A program made the translations under genes and the position numbers. DNA of 64,000 bases, from assembly GCF_024228315.1 (NCBI RefSeq), contig NZ_CP100455.1, forward strand, positions 310,001 to 374,000, in the 5' to 3' direction. This DNA is from Halomarina pelagica. Lineage in GTDB: Archaea > Halobacteriota > Halobacteria > Halobacteriales > Haloarculaceae. A model generated the notes under the pieces. The model searched no databases. It was not told the DNA's origin and saw only the letters and a list, made by a program, of their open reading frames with translations. Of the stretch, positions 1 to 8,100 are shown one piece after another. Within the stretch, counting starts at the first letter, position 1; each line of letters begins with the position of its first letter.

Positions 1-179
1 AACTTCTCGTCGCGGAGCGTGGTGAGGTAGTTGTACACGACGCTCTTCGAGAGGTCGAGGTGCTCGGCCAGTTCGGTCACGCCAGCGCCGTCGAGTTCCT
101 CGAGCGCCCGAACGACGTCGAAGGCGCGAGCCACCGTCTTCAGGGTCCGGGGCGAGGCGGTCGTGGGTTGGTCTGTCAT
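1..179 (-). CDS. IclR-family transcriptional regulator (N-terminal part, cut by window edge)
   Basis: Only the first 59 or so residues lie in the window. They form an N-terminal winged helix-turn-helix with the IclR pattern: a short Ser/Thr-rich lead, TVARAFDVVRALEEL, then GVTELAEHLDLSKSVVYNYL as the recognition region. The start is the ATG at 177-179. IclR regulators usually bind a small-molecule effector through a C-terminal GAF-like domain, which is off the window. Reading away from the hydrolase and transporter genes to its right, it is the natural candidate regulator of that uptake locus; this is inferred from position only. Confidence 0.8.
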   Translation of the reverse strand, partial: MTDQPTTASPRTLKTVARAFDVVRALEELDGAGVTELAEHLDLSKSVVYNYLTTLRDEK

Positions 180-574
180 GCGCGAGTCGAACGCCTCCAC
201 CGTGATAGCTGTTCGTATTTGGTACACACCGTCCATTTCGATACTCTCGCTCGCAGTAGGGCGCTTTTCGCCCGTCGCGACCGCCCCGAGCGGCGACGGA
301 ATCGCTCTCAACGACGGGAGGCGGCGTCGAGAACGACTGGGGACGAGCCGAGCCGTACGTTCTCATTTCGAGAACTCTCGCTTCGCGATGCCGTTCCGCC
401 CGGCGACCCGTAGACGATGACCGCCTCGCGGTGGTCGTCCCACGTCCCCCCCCCCACTCCCGGAGCGCGTCGCTGGCACGTCTCCCGGTCGCTGCCGGCT
501 CGCCGGTCGACTCGGCGCGTCCGCTGTCCGCGGCGAAGCCTCGTATCGCGGAGCGAGTGAAAACGATCGCCCGG
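180..574. other. Non-coding gap between the IclR gene and the M20 hydrolase
   Basis: Nothing that looks like a protein is encoded here on either strand; the long frames crossing it have shadow composition. It holds the promoter of the IclR gene (weak AT-rich match around 204-222) and the 3' end region of the hydrolase gene. I see no RNA gene or repeat. Confidence 0.5.
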
Positions 575-1822
575 CTACTCGCTCGCCAGATCGGCGAGCG
601 CGCCGGCGAGGACGCGGGTCGCGGCGGCGCAGTCGCTCCAGTCGGTCCACTCCCGCGGGTTGTGCGAGATGCCGTCCCTGGAGGGGGCAAAGAGGAGGGC
701 GGCGTCGGTCACCTGCGCGACGTGCATCGTGTCGTGGGCCGCCCCCGAGTGGAGGTCGAGCGTCGGAACGTCCGCGGCCTCGCCCGCGGCGTGGAGCGCC
801 GCGCGAGGCCGATCGTCCATCGCGACGGGCCTGCGGTCCCAGGGGCGTTCGAGGGTCGTCTCGACCGGTCGCTCGCGCTCGATCCGCGCCAGGCTGTCCC
901 GAGCGCGCCCGACGACGTGATCGATCGACTCGTAGTCGACGTCGCGCACGTCGATGCTCAGCGAGGCCCGACCCGGGACGACGTTCGGCGCGTTCGGCGA
1001 GACGTCCAGCTTGCCGACGGTCCCGACCGCGGTCTCCGACACCGATCGGCGCTCGTTCGTCGCCCGCTCGACGTCGAGGACGAACTCGCTCGCGGCGGCG
1101 AGCGCGTCGGACCGATCGTCCATGGGGGTCGAGCCGGCGTGGTCGGCCTCGCCGACGACCTCCACGGCGCACCGCGTCAGGCCCACGATCGTCGTCACGA
1201 CGCCCGCCGGGACGTCCGCGCGTTCGAGCCGTTCCGCCTGCTCGACGTGGAGTTCGATCCACGCGTCCCAGTCGGCGGCGTCGACGCGCCCCTCGCCGCG
1301 GAAGCCGATGTCGGCGAGCGCGTCGCCGAGCGGGATACCGTCCCCGTCCTCGATCCCGAGCGCCTCCTCGACCGACAGCTCGCCGGCGGCGACCCCGGAG
1401 CCGACGAGCCCGCCGCCGAAGCGCTGGCCCTCCTCCTCGGTGAAGCAGACGACCTCGACGGGGCGCGACGGTTCCACCCCCGCGTCCTGCATCGTCCGGA
1501 CGCTCTCGAGCGCCGCGTACACGCCGAGCGGGCCGTCGAAGATGCCGCCCTCCGGGACGGAGTCGAGGTGGCTCCCCGCGGCGACCGGGGCCGCGTCCGG
1601 GTCGGCGCTCTCCGGCGTCCACCGGCCGACGACGTTCCCGACCTCGTCGATGCGGGTGTCGAGTCCGGCGTCCCGGAGGCGTTCACAGAGGAACTCTCGC
1701 GCCCGTCGATCCGCCTCGGTCCCCGTGAGCACCGTTCTCCCACGGCCTTCCCTGCACGGCACGGCTCCGAACTCCGCGTTCGACTCGATGTCGCTGCGGA
1801 GTCGATCCTCGTTGACTCGCAT
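575..1822 (-). CDS. M20-family Zn-dependent hydrolase (N-carbamoyl-L-amino-acid hydrolase / hydantoinase-carbamoylase type)
   Basis: The 415-residue protein is full length for the M20 amidohydrolase group that includes L-N-carbamoylase, beta-ureidopropionase and allantoate amidohydrolase. Visible motifs in order are GSHLDSV (metal-binding His and Asp near 85-87), FDGPLGV (bridging Asp near 96), EEEGQRF (catalytic and metal Glu near 130), ELHVEQ (His near 192), HAGSTPM in the dimerisation domain, and SGAAHDTM with PSRDGISHNP near the C terminus. Such enzymes cleave N-carbamoyl or ureido bonds to release amino acids or ureidoglycine. The gene is divergent from a Dpp-type importer, so the substrate is probably an imported N-containing compound. 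The exact substrate cannot be told from sequence. Confidence 0.88.
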   Translation of the reverse strand: MRVNEDRLRSDIESNAEFGAVPCREGRGRTVLTGTEADRRAREFLCERLRDAGLDTRIDEVGNVVGRWTPESADPDAAPVAAGSHLDSVPEGGIFDGPLGVYAALESVRTMQDAGVEPSRPVEVVCFTEEEGQRFGGGLVGSGVAAGELSVEEALGIEDGDGIPLGDALADIGFRGEGRVDAADWDAWIELHVEQAERLERADVPAGVVTTIVGLTRCAVEVVGEADHAGSTPMDDRSDALAAASEFVLDVERATNERRSVSETAVGTVGKLDVSPNAPNVVPGRASLSIDVRDVDYESIDHVVGRARDSLARIERERPVETTLERPWDRRPVAMDDRPRAALHAAGEAADVPTLDLHSGAAHDTMHVAQVTDAALLFAPSRDGISHNPREWTDWSDCAAATRVLAGALADLASE

Positions 1823-1859
1823 GGTCGTACCTGCCGCATTTCGGGGCCGTCACATTACT

Positions 1860-1869
1860 GTTTGCAAAC
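1860..1869. promoter_or_regulatory. 10-bp perfect palindrome between divergent hydrolase and importer genes
   Basis: GTTTGCAAAC is a perfect dyad in the 177-bp divergent promoter region. It lies about 40 nt upstream of the hydrolase start and could be an operator, possibly for the IclR-type regulator at the left edge. This is a short motif and may be chance. Confidence 0.3.
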
Positions 1870-1969
1870 GTGGCGGTAGAGAGACAGGTGTCCGCGTCGG
1901 ACGGGTCGTCTCTGATGGGTCGTCTCTGACGACCGTCTATCGGCGGAGACGATACGATAACCACAACAG

Positions 1970-1975
1970 TTATAC
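1970..1975 (+). promoter_or_regulatory. TATA box of the peptide-type ABC importer operon
   Basis: TTATAC is centred 27 nt upstream of the ATG at 2000, the haloarchaeal spacing for a leaderless transcript. This supports ATG 2000 rather than the in-frame ATG at 1988. Confidence 0.6.
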
Positions 1976-1999
1976 CGGGCGGGTTGAATGCTGTTGTCT

Positions 2000-3646
2000 A
2001 TGGAAGAGAGTGGCAAAGACAGTGGTGCTCACAGCCGTCGCCGCGCCTCTGAGCGCGACGGCGGTGGATTCGGCCGGCGAGCGTTCCTCGGTACGGCGGC
2101 GGCGACCGTCCCGGTCGCGCTCGCGGGTTGCACCGGCGGCGGTGGCGATGGTAGTGGCGGTGGCGGCGACGGGAACGGTTCGGGATCGTCCGGAACGCCC
2201 ACGTCGGGCGGCACCCTCCAGTGGGGCGGTGCCGTGCCCGTCCAGGGGCTCGACCCCCACCTCGACAGCGCGGCGGCGTCGAAGCGCGTCCTCGAGAACA
2301 TCTACGAGGAACTCGTCCAGTTGCAGAACGACTACTCGCTGAAGCCCCACCTCGCGAAGTCTCTCGAGAAGTCCGAGGACAACACGGTCCTGACGATGGC
2401 GCTCCAGGAGGGCGTGACGTTCCACAACGGGAAGGAGATGACCGCCGAGGACGTCCTCGCGAGCTACGAGCGGGTCGCGAACGGCGAGTACCTCGCCACC
2501 GGGTTCTTCGACTTCGTCGAGGGGATGCGGACGCCCGACGAGTACACCTTCGAGGTCCAGCTCACCGAGCCGTTCGCGCCGTTCATCGCGAAGATGGCGA
2601 CGGCGGAGCTGGCGATCATGCCCGCCGAGGACGCGAAGAAGGGGAAGATCAGCGACCCCGTCGGTACCGGTCCCTACCAGTTCGCGGGCCGGGAGATCGA
2701 GACGTCGTTCACGATGACGAAGTTCGACGACTACTGGGACGGCGGCGGCGACGACGGGCCGTTCATCGAGAAGATCGTCAAGAGCGAGATCAAGGACCCG
2801 AGCGTCCGCCTCCAGTCGTTCCAGGCCGGCGAGTACGACTTCATCAACGGCATCGCGCCGAAGGACGTCGAGACGGTCAAGAACGCGCCGGGCACCCGCT
2901 TCGAGAAGCAGTTCCCCAAGTCGCTGGTCTACCTCGGGATGAACTGCGCCGAGAAGCCGTTCGACGACAAGCACGCCCGCCTCGCGCTCGACTTCGCGCT
3001 CGACAAGGAGAAGATCGCCCAGGCGGCGCTCTATGGCACCGGCCGGACGACGGCGACGCCAGCCGCCCCCGACAGTCCCTGGGTCAACCCGGACGTGAAA
3101 CCGCGCCCCCGCGACCTCGAGAAGGCCAGGGCGCACCTCGAGAAGGCGGGGATGCCCGACGGCTACTCGGCGACGTTCAAGATCCCGCAGTCCTACCCGA
3201 CGCAGGTCCAGGGCGCGAAGGTGATCGCCGACATGGCCTCGGACGTGGGCATCGACCTCCAGATCCAGAAGATCACCTGGAGTTCCTGGCTCTCTGACGT
3301 TTACTCGAAGCGGAACTTCCAGGCGACGACGAGTTCGTACCTGGCGCTGTGGTACCCGGACGTCTCCTTCTACAAGTTCCTCCACCCGAAGGGAGCGTTC
3401 TTCTTCACCGGGTGGACGAACGAGGAGTACAACGGACTGGTCGAGAAGGCCCGCCACCTGTACGACGAGAAGGAGCGCGCGGCCCTCTACCACCGGGCGA
3501 CGGAGATCCTCCACCGGGAGCGGGCGGGCCACCTGTTCCTGTGGTGGCAGGCGAACCTCTACGGCGCGACGACGGCGTACAAGGGCGACATCGGCGCGCC
3601 CGACGGCTCGACGTTGCGCTTCCGGAACAACTGGCTGGACCGCTGA
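2000..3646 (+). CDS. ABC transporter substrate-binding lipoprotein, peptide/opine/nickel family (DppA type)
   Basis: The protein has 548 residues from the chosen ATG. It starts with a Tat signal (GRRAFLGTAAA) ending in the lipobox LAGC, followed by a Gly/Ser-rich linker typical of haloarchaeal lipoproteins. The mature part is an SBP family 5 protein (bacterial extracellular solute-binding protein), with GTGPYQF, LALDFALDK and the usual 500-plus residue length. It should be anchored outside the membrane and deliver a peptide or peptide-like solute to the permeases encoded next. An in-frame ATG lies 12 nt upstream, but the TATA spacing favours this start. It heads a tight five-component operon in four genes. 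Confidence 0.9.
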   Translation: MEESGKDSGAHSRRRASERDGGGFGRRAFLGTAAATVPVALAGCTGGGGDGSGGGGDGNGSGSSGTPTSGGTLQWGGAVPVQGLDPHLDSAAASKRVLENIYEELVQLQNDYSLKPHLAKSLEKSEDNTVLTMALQEGVTFHNGKEMTAEDVLASYERVANGEYLATGFFDFVEGMRTPDEYTFEVQLTEPFAPFIAKMATAELAIMPAEDAKKGKISDPVGTGPYQFAGREIETSFTMTKFDDYWDGGGDDGPFIEKIVKSEIKDPSVRLQSFQAGEYDFINGIAPKDVETVKNAPGTRFEKQFPKSLVYLGMNCAEKPFDDKHARLALDFALDKEKIAQAALYGTGRTTATPAAPDSPWVNPDVKPRPRDLEKARAHLEKAGMPDGYSATFKIPQSYPTQVQGAKVIADMASDVGIDLQIQKITWSSWLSDVYSKRNFQATTSSYLALWYPDVSFYKFLHPKGAFFFTGWTNEEYNGLVEKARHLYDEKERAALYHRATEILHRERAGHLFLWWQANLYGATTAYKGDIGAPDGSTLRFRNNWLDR

Positions 3647-3659
3647 CGCCACATCATAC

Positions 3660-4619
3660 ATGTCGATGTACAATTACGTGATCCGTCGGGTCGGGTTCAT
3701 GGCCGTGACGCTGTTCTTCGTGACGGTCATCGCGTTCGGCGTCACCAACGTCCTGCCCGGAAACGTGGCACTGCTCATCCTCGGACCGAACGCGACGCCG
3801 GAGTCCGTCGCGGCGCTGAAGGCGCAGATGGGGCTCGACCAGCCGCTCTACCTCCAGTACGTCGACTGGGTCGTCGGCCTCCTCCAGGGGAACATGGGGA
3901 CGTCGCTCCGGTTCGACGCGCCCGTGGCGCAACTCATCGCGGAGAAGCTCCCCCGATCGCTGCTGCTCGCGTTCGCCGCGACGCTCATCGCGGTGGTCCT
4001 GTCGATCCCGCTCGGGGTCTACTCCGCGGTCCGCCAGAACGAACCCCCGGACGTCGCCGCCTCGCTGTTCGCCTTCGTCGGCATCTCGATGCCCATCTTC
4101 CTCTGGGGGCTCGTCTTCATCCTGGTGTTCGCCGTCTGGCTCGACCTGTTCCCGACGGGGAGCTACGTCTCCCCGACGGCGGATCCGATCGGGGCGCTGA
4201 CGCACCTCGTGCTCCCGGCCTCCGCGATGGGGTTCGCGCTCACCGCGTACATCATGCGGATGACGCGGTCGTCGATGCTGGAGGTGCTGAGCGAGGAGTA
4301 CGTCAAGCTCGCCCGCGCGAAGGGGATGACCCAGCGGGTCATCGTCCTCCGCCACGCGCTGAAGAACGCCATCATCCCGGTCATCACCGTCGTCGCGTTC
4401 CAGTTCAGCTACGCGTTCGGCGGCGTGGTCGTCCTCGAGGAGGTGTTCTTCTGGCCCGGCATCGGCCGGCTGACGCTGACGGCCATCCAGAGCCGCGACA
4501 TCCCCCTGATCCAGGGGTGCATCATCGTCGTCGCGGTCATATACATGCTCTCGAACTTCACCGCCGACCTGCTGTACGCCTACTTCGACCCGCGGATCCG
4601 GTACGGAGGTGACGACTGA
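3660..4619 (+). CDS. ABC transporter permease, DppB type
   Basis: A 319-residue polytopic membrane protein of the peptide-type binding-protein-dependent transport permease family. It opens with the short cytoplasmic stretch and first helix typical of DppB (YVIRRVGFMAVTLFFVTV), then the soluble loop with LGLDQPLYLQY-like sequence, and carries the EAA coupling loop (EYVKLARAKGMTQRVIVLRHALKNAIIP) before the last helices. It starts 13 nt after the binding-protein gene and its stop overlaps the start of the next permease gene, so the two are translationally coupled. Confidence 0.92.
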   Translation: MSMYNYVIRRVGFMAVTLFFVTVIAFGVTNVLPGNVALLILGPNATPESVAALKAQMGLDQPLYLQYVDWVVGLLQGNMGTSLRFDAPVAQLIAEKLPRSLLLAFAATLIAVVLSIPLGVYSAVRQNEPPDVAASLFAFVGISMPIFLWGLVFILVFAVWLDLFPTGSYVSPTADPIGALTHLVLPASAMGFALTAYIMRMTRSSMLEVLSEEYVKLARAKGMTQRVIVLRHALKNAIIPVITVVAFQFSYAFGGVVVLEEVFFWPGIGRLTLTAIQSRDIPLIQGCIIVVAVIYMLSNFTADLLYAYFDPRIRYGGDD

Positions 4620-5521
4620 TGTCCGCCGAATCCGGCGAGACGGTGCGGGCGCGGCTGACGCCCACCGCGTCACAGCGCGAGCGGTGGGCGCGGTTCGCCC
4701 GCAAGTTCCGGAACAACACGAAGGCGATGGTCGGACTGACCATCGTGGCGTCGCTGCTCCTCGTCGCCGTCTTCGCGCCGGTCATCGCCCCCTACCCGAT
4801 CGAGGAGACCGACATCGAGGCGCGCAGCGAGGCCCCGTCGCTCGCTCACCCCTTCGGCACCGACGACCTCGGCCGCGACGTCTTCAGCCGCGTCGTCATG
4901 GGGAGCCGCATCTCCCTGTACGTGGGCTTCGGTGCCATCTCCGGTGCCCTCGTCGTCGGGGCCGTGATCGGCGTGGTCGCCGGGTACGCCGGCGGCCTCG
5001 TCGACGAACTCCTGATGCGGATCATGGACGCGGCGATGGCCTTCCCGCCGGTGTTGCTGGCGCTCACGTTGATGGTCGTGCTCGGTCCCGAACTCAACAA
5101 CGTGATCCTCGCGCTCGGGTTCGTCTACACGCCGTACATCGCCCGCGTCACCCGGAGCGCGGCGCTCGCCGAGCGCAACGAGGCGTACGTCGAGGCGGCG
5201 ATCTGCCGGGGCGAGACGGACTCGCGGATCGTCTTCGGCGAGGTGCTCCCGAACTGCTCGGCCCCGCTGCTCGTCCAGGGGTCGCTCAACGTCTCGTTCG
5301 CCATCCTCGCCGAGGCCAGCCTGTCGTTTCTCGGCCTCGGCGCGCAGCCGCCGACGCCCTCGTGGGGACTGATGATCGACACCGGGCGCGGCTTCATGGA
5401 GAGCGCCCCCTGGATGTTGCTCTTCCCGGCCGTCGCCATCGGCGTCACCGTCATCGGGTTCAACATGCTCGGGGACGGCCTCCGCGACGTCCTCGACCCG
5501 AAGGTGGAGGCGATCGAATGA
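4619..5521 (+). CDS. ABC transporter permease, DppC type
   Basis: A 300-residue second permease of the same importer. The N terminus is longer and charged (ERWARFARKFRNNTKAMVGL), as in DppC proteins, followed by HPFGTDDLGRDVFSRV, a DppC hallmark, and an EAA loop with EAYVEAAICRG. Its start overlaps the dppB-type stop by one base, and its own stop overlaps the start of the ATPase gene as ATGA, which supports one operon. Confidence 0.92.
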   Translation: MSAESGETVRARLTPTASQRERWARFARKFRNNTKAMVGLTIVASLLLVAVFAPVIAPYPIEETDIEARSEAPSLAHPFGTDDLGRDVFSRVVMGSRISLYVGFGAISGALVVGAVIGVVAGYAGGLVDELLMRIMDAAMAFPPVLLALTLMVVLGPELNNVILALGFVYTPYIARVTRSAALAERNEAYVEAAICRGETDSRIVFGEVLPNCSAPLLVQGSLNVSFAILAEASLSFLGLGAQPPTPSWGLMIDTGRGFMESAPWMLLFPAVAIGVTVIGFNMLGDGLRDVLDPKVEAIE

Positions 5522-7674
5522 GCGCCGAGACCCCCCACGCGACGGGCGCGGGGAGCGGCGCGTCGCCGCTGCTCGACGTCCGTGACCTCCGCACGGAGTT
5601 CCTCACGCCCCACGGCCGCATCGTCGCGTCGAACGACGTCTCGTTCGCGCTCGACCGCGGCGAGACGATGGGACTGGTCGGCGAGTCCGGTGCCGGAAAG
5701 AGCGTGACCGCGCGGTCGATCCTCCAGCTCGTCGACTCGCCGGGCGAGATCACCGGCGGGCGGGTGATCTTCGACGGCGAGGACCTCCTCGAACGCTCCG
5801 AGGCGGAGATGCGGACGATCCGGGGCAACCGGATCGCGCTCATCCCCCAGGACCCGATGACCTCGCTCAACCCGGTGCTGACGGTCGGCACGCAGATCAC
5901 CGAGACCATCGAACACCACCAGGGGCTGTCGGAGGAGGCGGCCTACGAGCGCGCCGTCGAGGCGATGCGCGAGGTGGGCATCCCCGACCCGGAGACGCGC
6001 ATCGAGGACTACCCCCACGAGTTCTCCGGCGGGATGCGCCAGCGCGTCCTGCTCGCCATCGGGCTCTCCTGCAAGCCGGATCTCATCATCGCGGACGAGC
6101 CGACGACCGCCCTCGACGTGACCACGCAGGCGAAGATCCTCGACCTGCTGAACGAACTCCAGGAGGAGAAGGGGATGGGGGTGCTGATGATCACGCACAA
6201 CCTGGGCGTCGTCGCCCAGACGTGCGACCACGTCGGCGTGATGTACGCGGGGAACCTCGTGGAGACGGCCCCCCTCGACGAGCTGTTCGAGGCCCCGAAA
6301 CACCCCTACACGCGGGCGCTCATCGACTCGATCCCCGAGGTCGACACCGCCTACGACGAACTGCCGACGCTGGCGGGGGCGATGCCCGACCTCGGCGACC
6401 TGCCGGACGGCTGTAACTTCGCGCCGCGGTGTCGGTACGCGACCGAGGCGTGTCGATCGGGCGGTGACCCGCATCTCGACGCGGTCCCCGGCTCGAACGC
6501 GCGGGTCGCGTGCGTCCACGCCGCCGACCTCGACCTCTCCGAGCGACAGTCACCGGAGCGGGGCGCGGGTCGGCGGACCGTCGACCGGAGCGGCGAGCCG
6601 CTGTTCGAGGTCCGCGGGCTGAAGAAGCACTTCAGCGCCGGCGACGGGGTCCTCGGGAACGTCCGGCTGACGCGGTCGGGCGGCGGGCTGCCGACGCTCG
6701 AACGGCGGTACGTGAAGGCGGTCGACGGCATCAGCTTCGACATCTACCCCGGCGAGACGGTCGGCCTCGTCGGCGAGTCGGGTTGCGGGAAGTCCACGGT
6801 CGCGCGGACGGCCCTGCGGCTGCTCGAACCGACCGACGGGGAGGTCTACTTCGACGGCCGGCCGCTCCACGAGCTGGGCGGCTCCGAGGTGCGGAGCCTC
6901 CGCCGGGAGATGCAGATGATCTTCCAGGACCCGCACAGCTCGCTCAATCCCCGGAAGACCGTCGGGCAGATCGTCGGGCGGGCGATGGAGAGACACGGCA
7001 TCGCGACCGGCGACGAGAAGCGAGCGCGGGTGGGCGACCTCCTCGAACGCGTCGGCCTGTCGGCCGGTGCGGCGAGCAAGTACCCCCACGAGTTCTCCGG
7101 CGGCCAGCAGCAGCGCGTCGCCATCGCGCACGCGCTCGCCGTCGAACCCCGGCTCATCGTCTGCGACGAACCGGTGAGCGCGCTCGACGTGTCCGTCCAG
7201 GCGCAGATCCTCAACCTCCTCGACGAGATCCAGGCCGAGGAGGGGATCTCCTACCTGTTCATCTCGCACAACATCGGGGTCGTCCGGCACATCTGCGACC
7301 GCGTCGCGGTGATGTACCTCGGGAAGATCGCGGAGATCGGGAGCATCGAGCAGGTGTTCTCGCCGCCGTTTCACCCCTACACCGAGAGCCTCCTCTCCGC
7401 GGTCCCCCACGCGGACCCGACGCGGGAGGTCGACCGCATCCTCCTCGAGGGGAGCGTGCCGAGTCCCATCGATCCGCCCTCCGGCTGTCCGTTCCAGACG
7501 CGCTGTCCGCGGAAGATCGGGGACGTCTGCGAGCGCGACGAGCCCGCGCTCGAGGGCGCGGACGACGACGCCCACCGGATCGCCTGTCACCTCTCCGCCG
7601 AGGAGATGAGCGAGCGCGAGTCGTTCATCGCGCCCGCCGGGCGGGGCGAACCGCGGACGGCGGACTCCGACTGA
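5518..7674 (+). CDS. Fused double ABC ATPase of a peptide-type importer (DppD-DppF in one chain)
   Basis: The 718-residue protein contains two complete ABC domains. The first has Walker A GESGAGKS, signature FSGGMRQRV and Walker [15 protein letters not shown]. The second has Walker A GESGCGKS, signature FSGGQQQRV and [11 protein letters not shown]. Each is followed by the oligopeptide-transporter C-terminal Cys motif ([14 protein letters not shown] and [15 protein letters not shown]). In most operons these are two genes, dppD and dppF. The start ATG at 5518 overlaps the upstream stop (ATGA); the reading frame stays open further upstream, but that stretch is the permease gene in another frame. 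The protein would energise the importer at the inner membrane face. Confidence 0.92.
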   Translation: MSAETPHATGAGSGASPLLDVRDLRTEFLTPHGRIVASNDVSFALDRGETMGLVGESGAGKSVTARSILQLVDSPGEITGGRVIFDGEDLLERSEAEMRTIRGNRIALIPQDPMTSLNPVLTVGTQITETIEHHQGLSEEAAYERAVEAMREVGIPDPETRIEDYPHEFSGGMRQRVLLAIGLSCKPDLIIADEPTTALDVTTQAKILDLLNELQEEKGMGVLMITHNLGVVAQTCDHVGVMYAGNLVETAPLDELFEAPKHPYTRALIDSIPEVDTAYDELPTLAGAMPDLGDLPDGCNFAPRCRYATEACRSGGDPHLDAVPGSNARVACVHAADLDLSERQSPERGAGRRTVDRSGEPLFEVRGLKKHFSAGDGVLGNVRLTRSGGGLPTLERRYVKAVDGISFDIYPGETVGLVGESGCGKSTVARTALRLLEPTDGEVYFDGRPLHELGGSEVRSLRREMQMIFQDPHSSLNPRKTVGQIVGRAMERHGIATGDEKRARVGDLLERVGLSAGAASKYPHEFSGGQQQRVAIAHALAVEPRLIVCDEPVSALDVSVQAQILNLLDEIQAEEGISYLFISHNIGVVRHICDRVAVMYLGKIAEIGSIEQVFSPPFHPYTESLLSAVPHADPTREVDRILLEGSVPSPIDPPSGCPFQTRCPRKIGDVCERDEPALEGADDDAHRIACHLSAEEMSERESFIAPAGRGEPRTADSD

Positions 7675-8100
7675 CCGGCGGCCCCCTCACCGCCCGTGTC
7701 GCCGCCGACCGTCGACGGATCAATTGATGTAGAACTATTTACTCGCATATCGTCGAATATCGCCACCACGACGGTCGAACGGTCGCCGCGAGCGACGTGA
7801 CGGAACCAGCGCCTCCGTGGCGGGCGTCTCGTGCGGGAGCGTCGGAGCGATTCGACCCGAAACGGGGGTTTCGGGGGTTCGAGAGAGTGCGGCGTCGGTG
7901 ACCTGGCAGAACGGGCGGCGCGCGCCGGCGGCCCCAACGGGTGAGCCGCGGCACGCGGGGTTCGGGGTCGGACTCCGGATCACCGCCGTCGATTCCGCGC
8001 CCCGGGAGGCCGGGGTTCCGGTCCCCGTTCGAACCGACGACCTGTGCGGAGAGAATTCGAGCAATTACTTCTGTAGAACAGTGCCGGCGGTAGCCCGCGG
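7675..8100. other. Non-coding gap with AT-rich ends between convergent importer operon and SMC-like gene
   Basis: This is a 426-base tail-to-tail interval. Its ends are unusually AT-rich (7720-7750 and 8050-8080) against GC-rich surroundings, and both ends carry GTAGAAC. The small frames inside have shadow composition and I accept none as genes. The AT-rich ends probably contain the transcription stop sites of the two converging units. Confidence 0.45.

Noticed and set aside
363-1622. Long open frame opposite the M20 hydrolase gene
   Set aside because: Its Arg/Gly-rich product has no domain; it is a shadow created by GC-rich codons on the other strand.
4609-5517. Frame extending the ATPase gene upstream
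   Set aside because: It lies over the DppC-type permease gene in another frame; ATG 5518 with the ATGA overlap is the real start.
7720-8085. GTAGAAC at both AT-rich ends of the gap, as possible ends of a mobile element
   Set aside because: Only seven bases match and no inverted repeat or target-site duplication could be seen.
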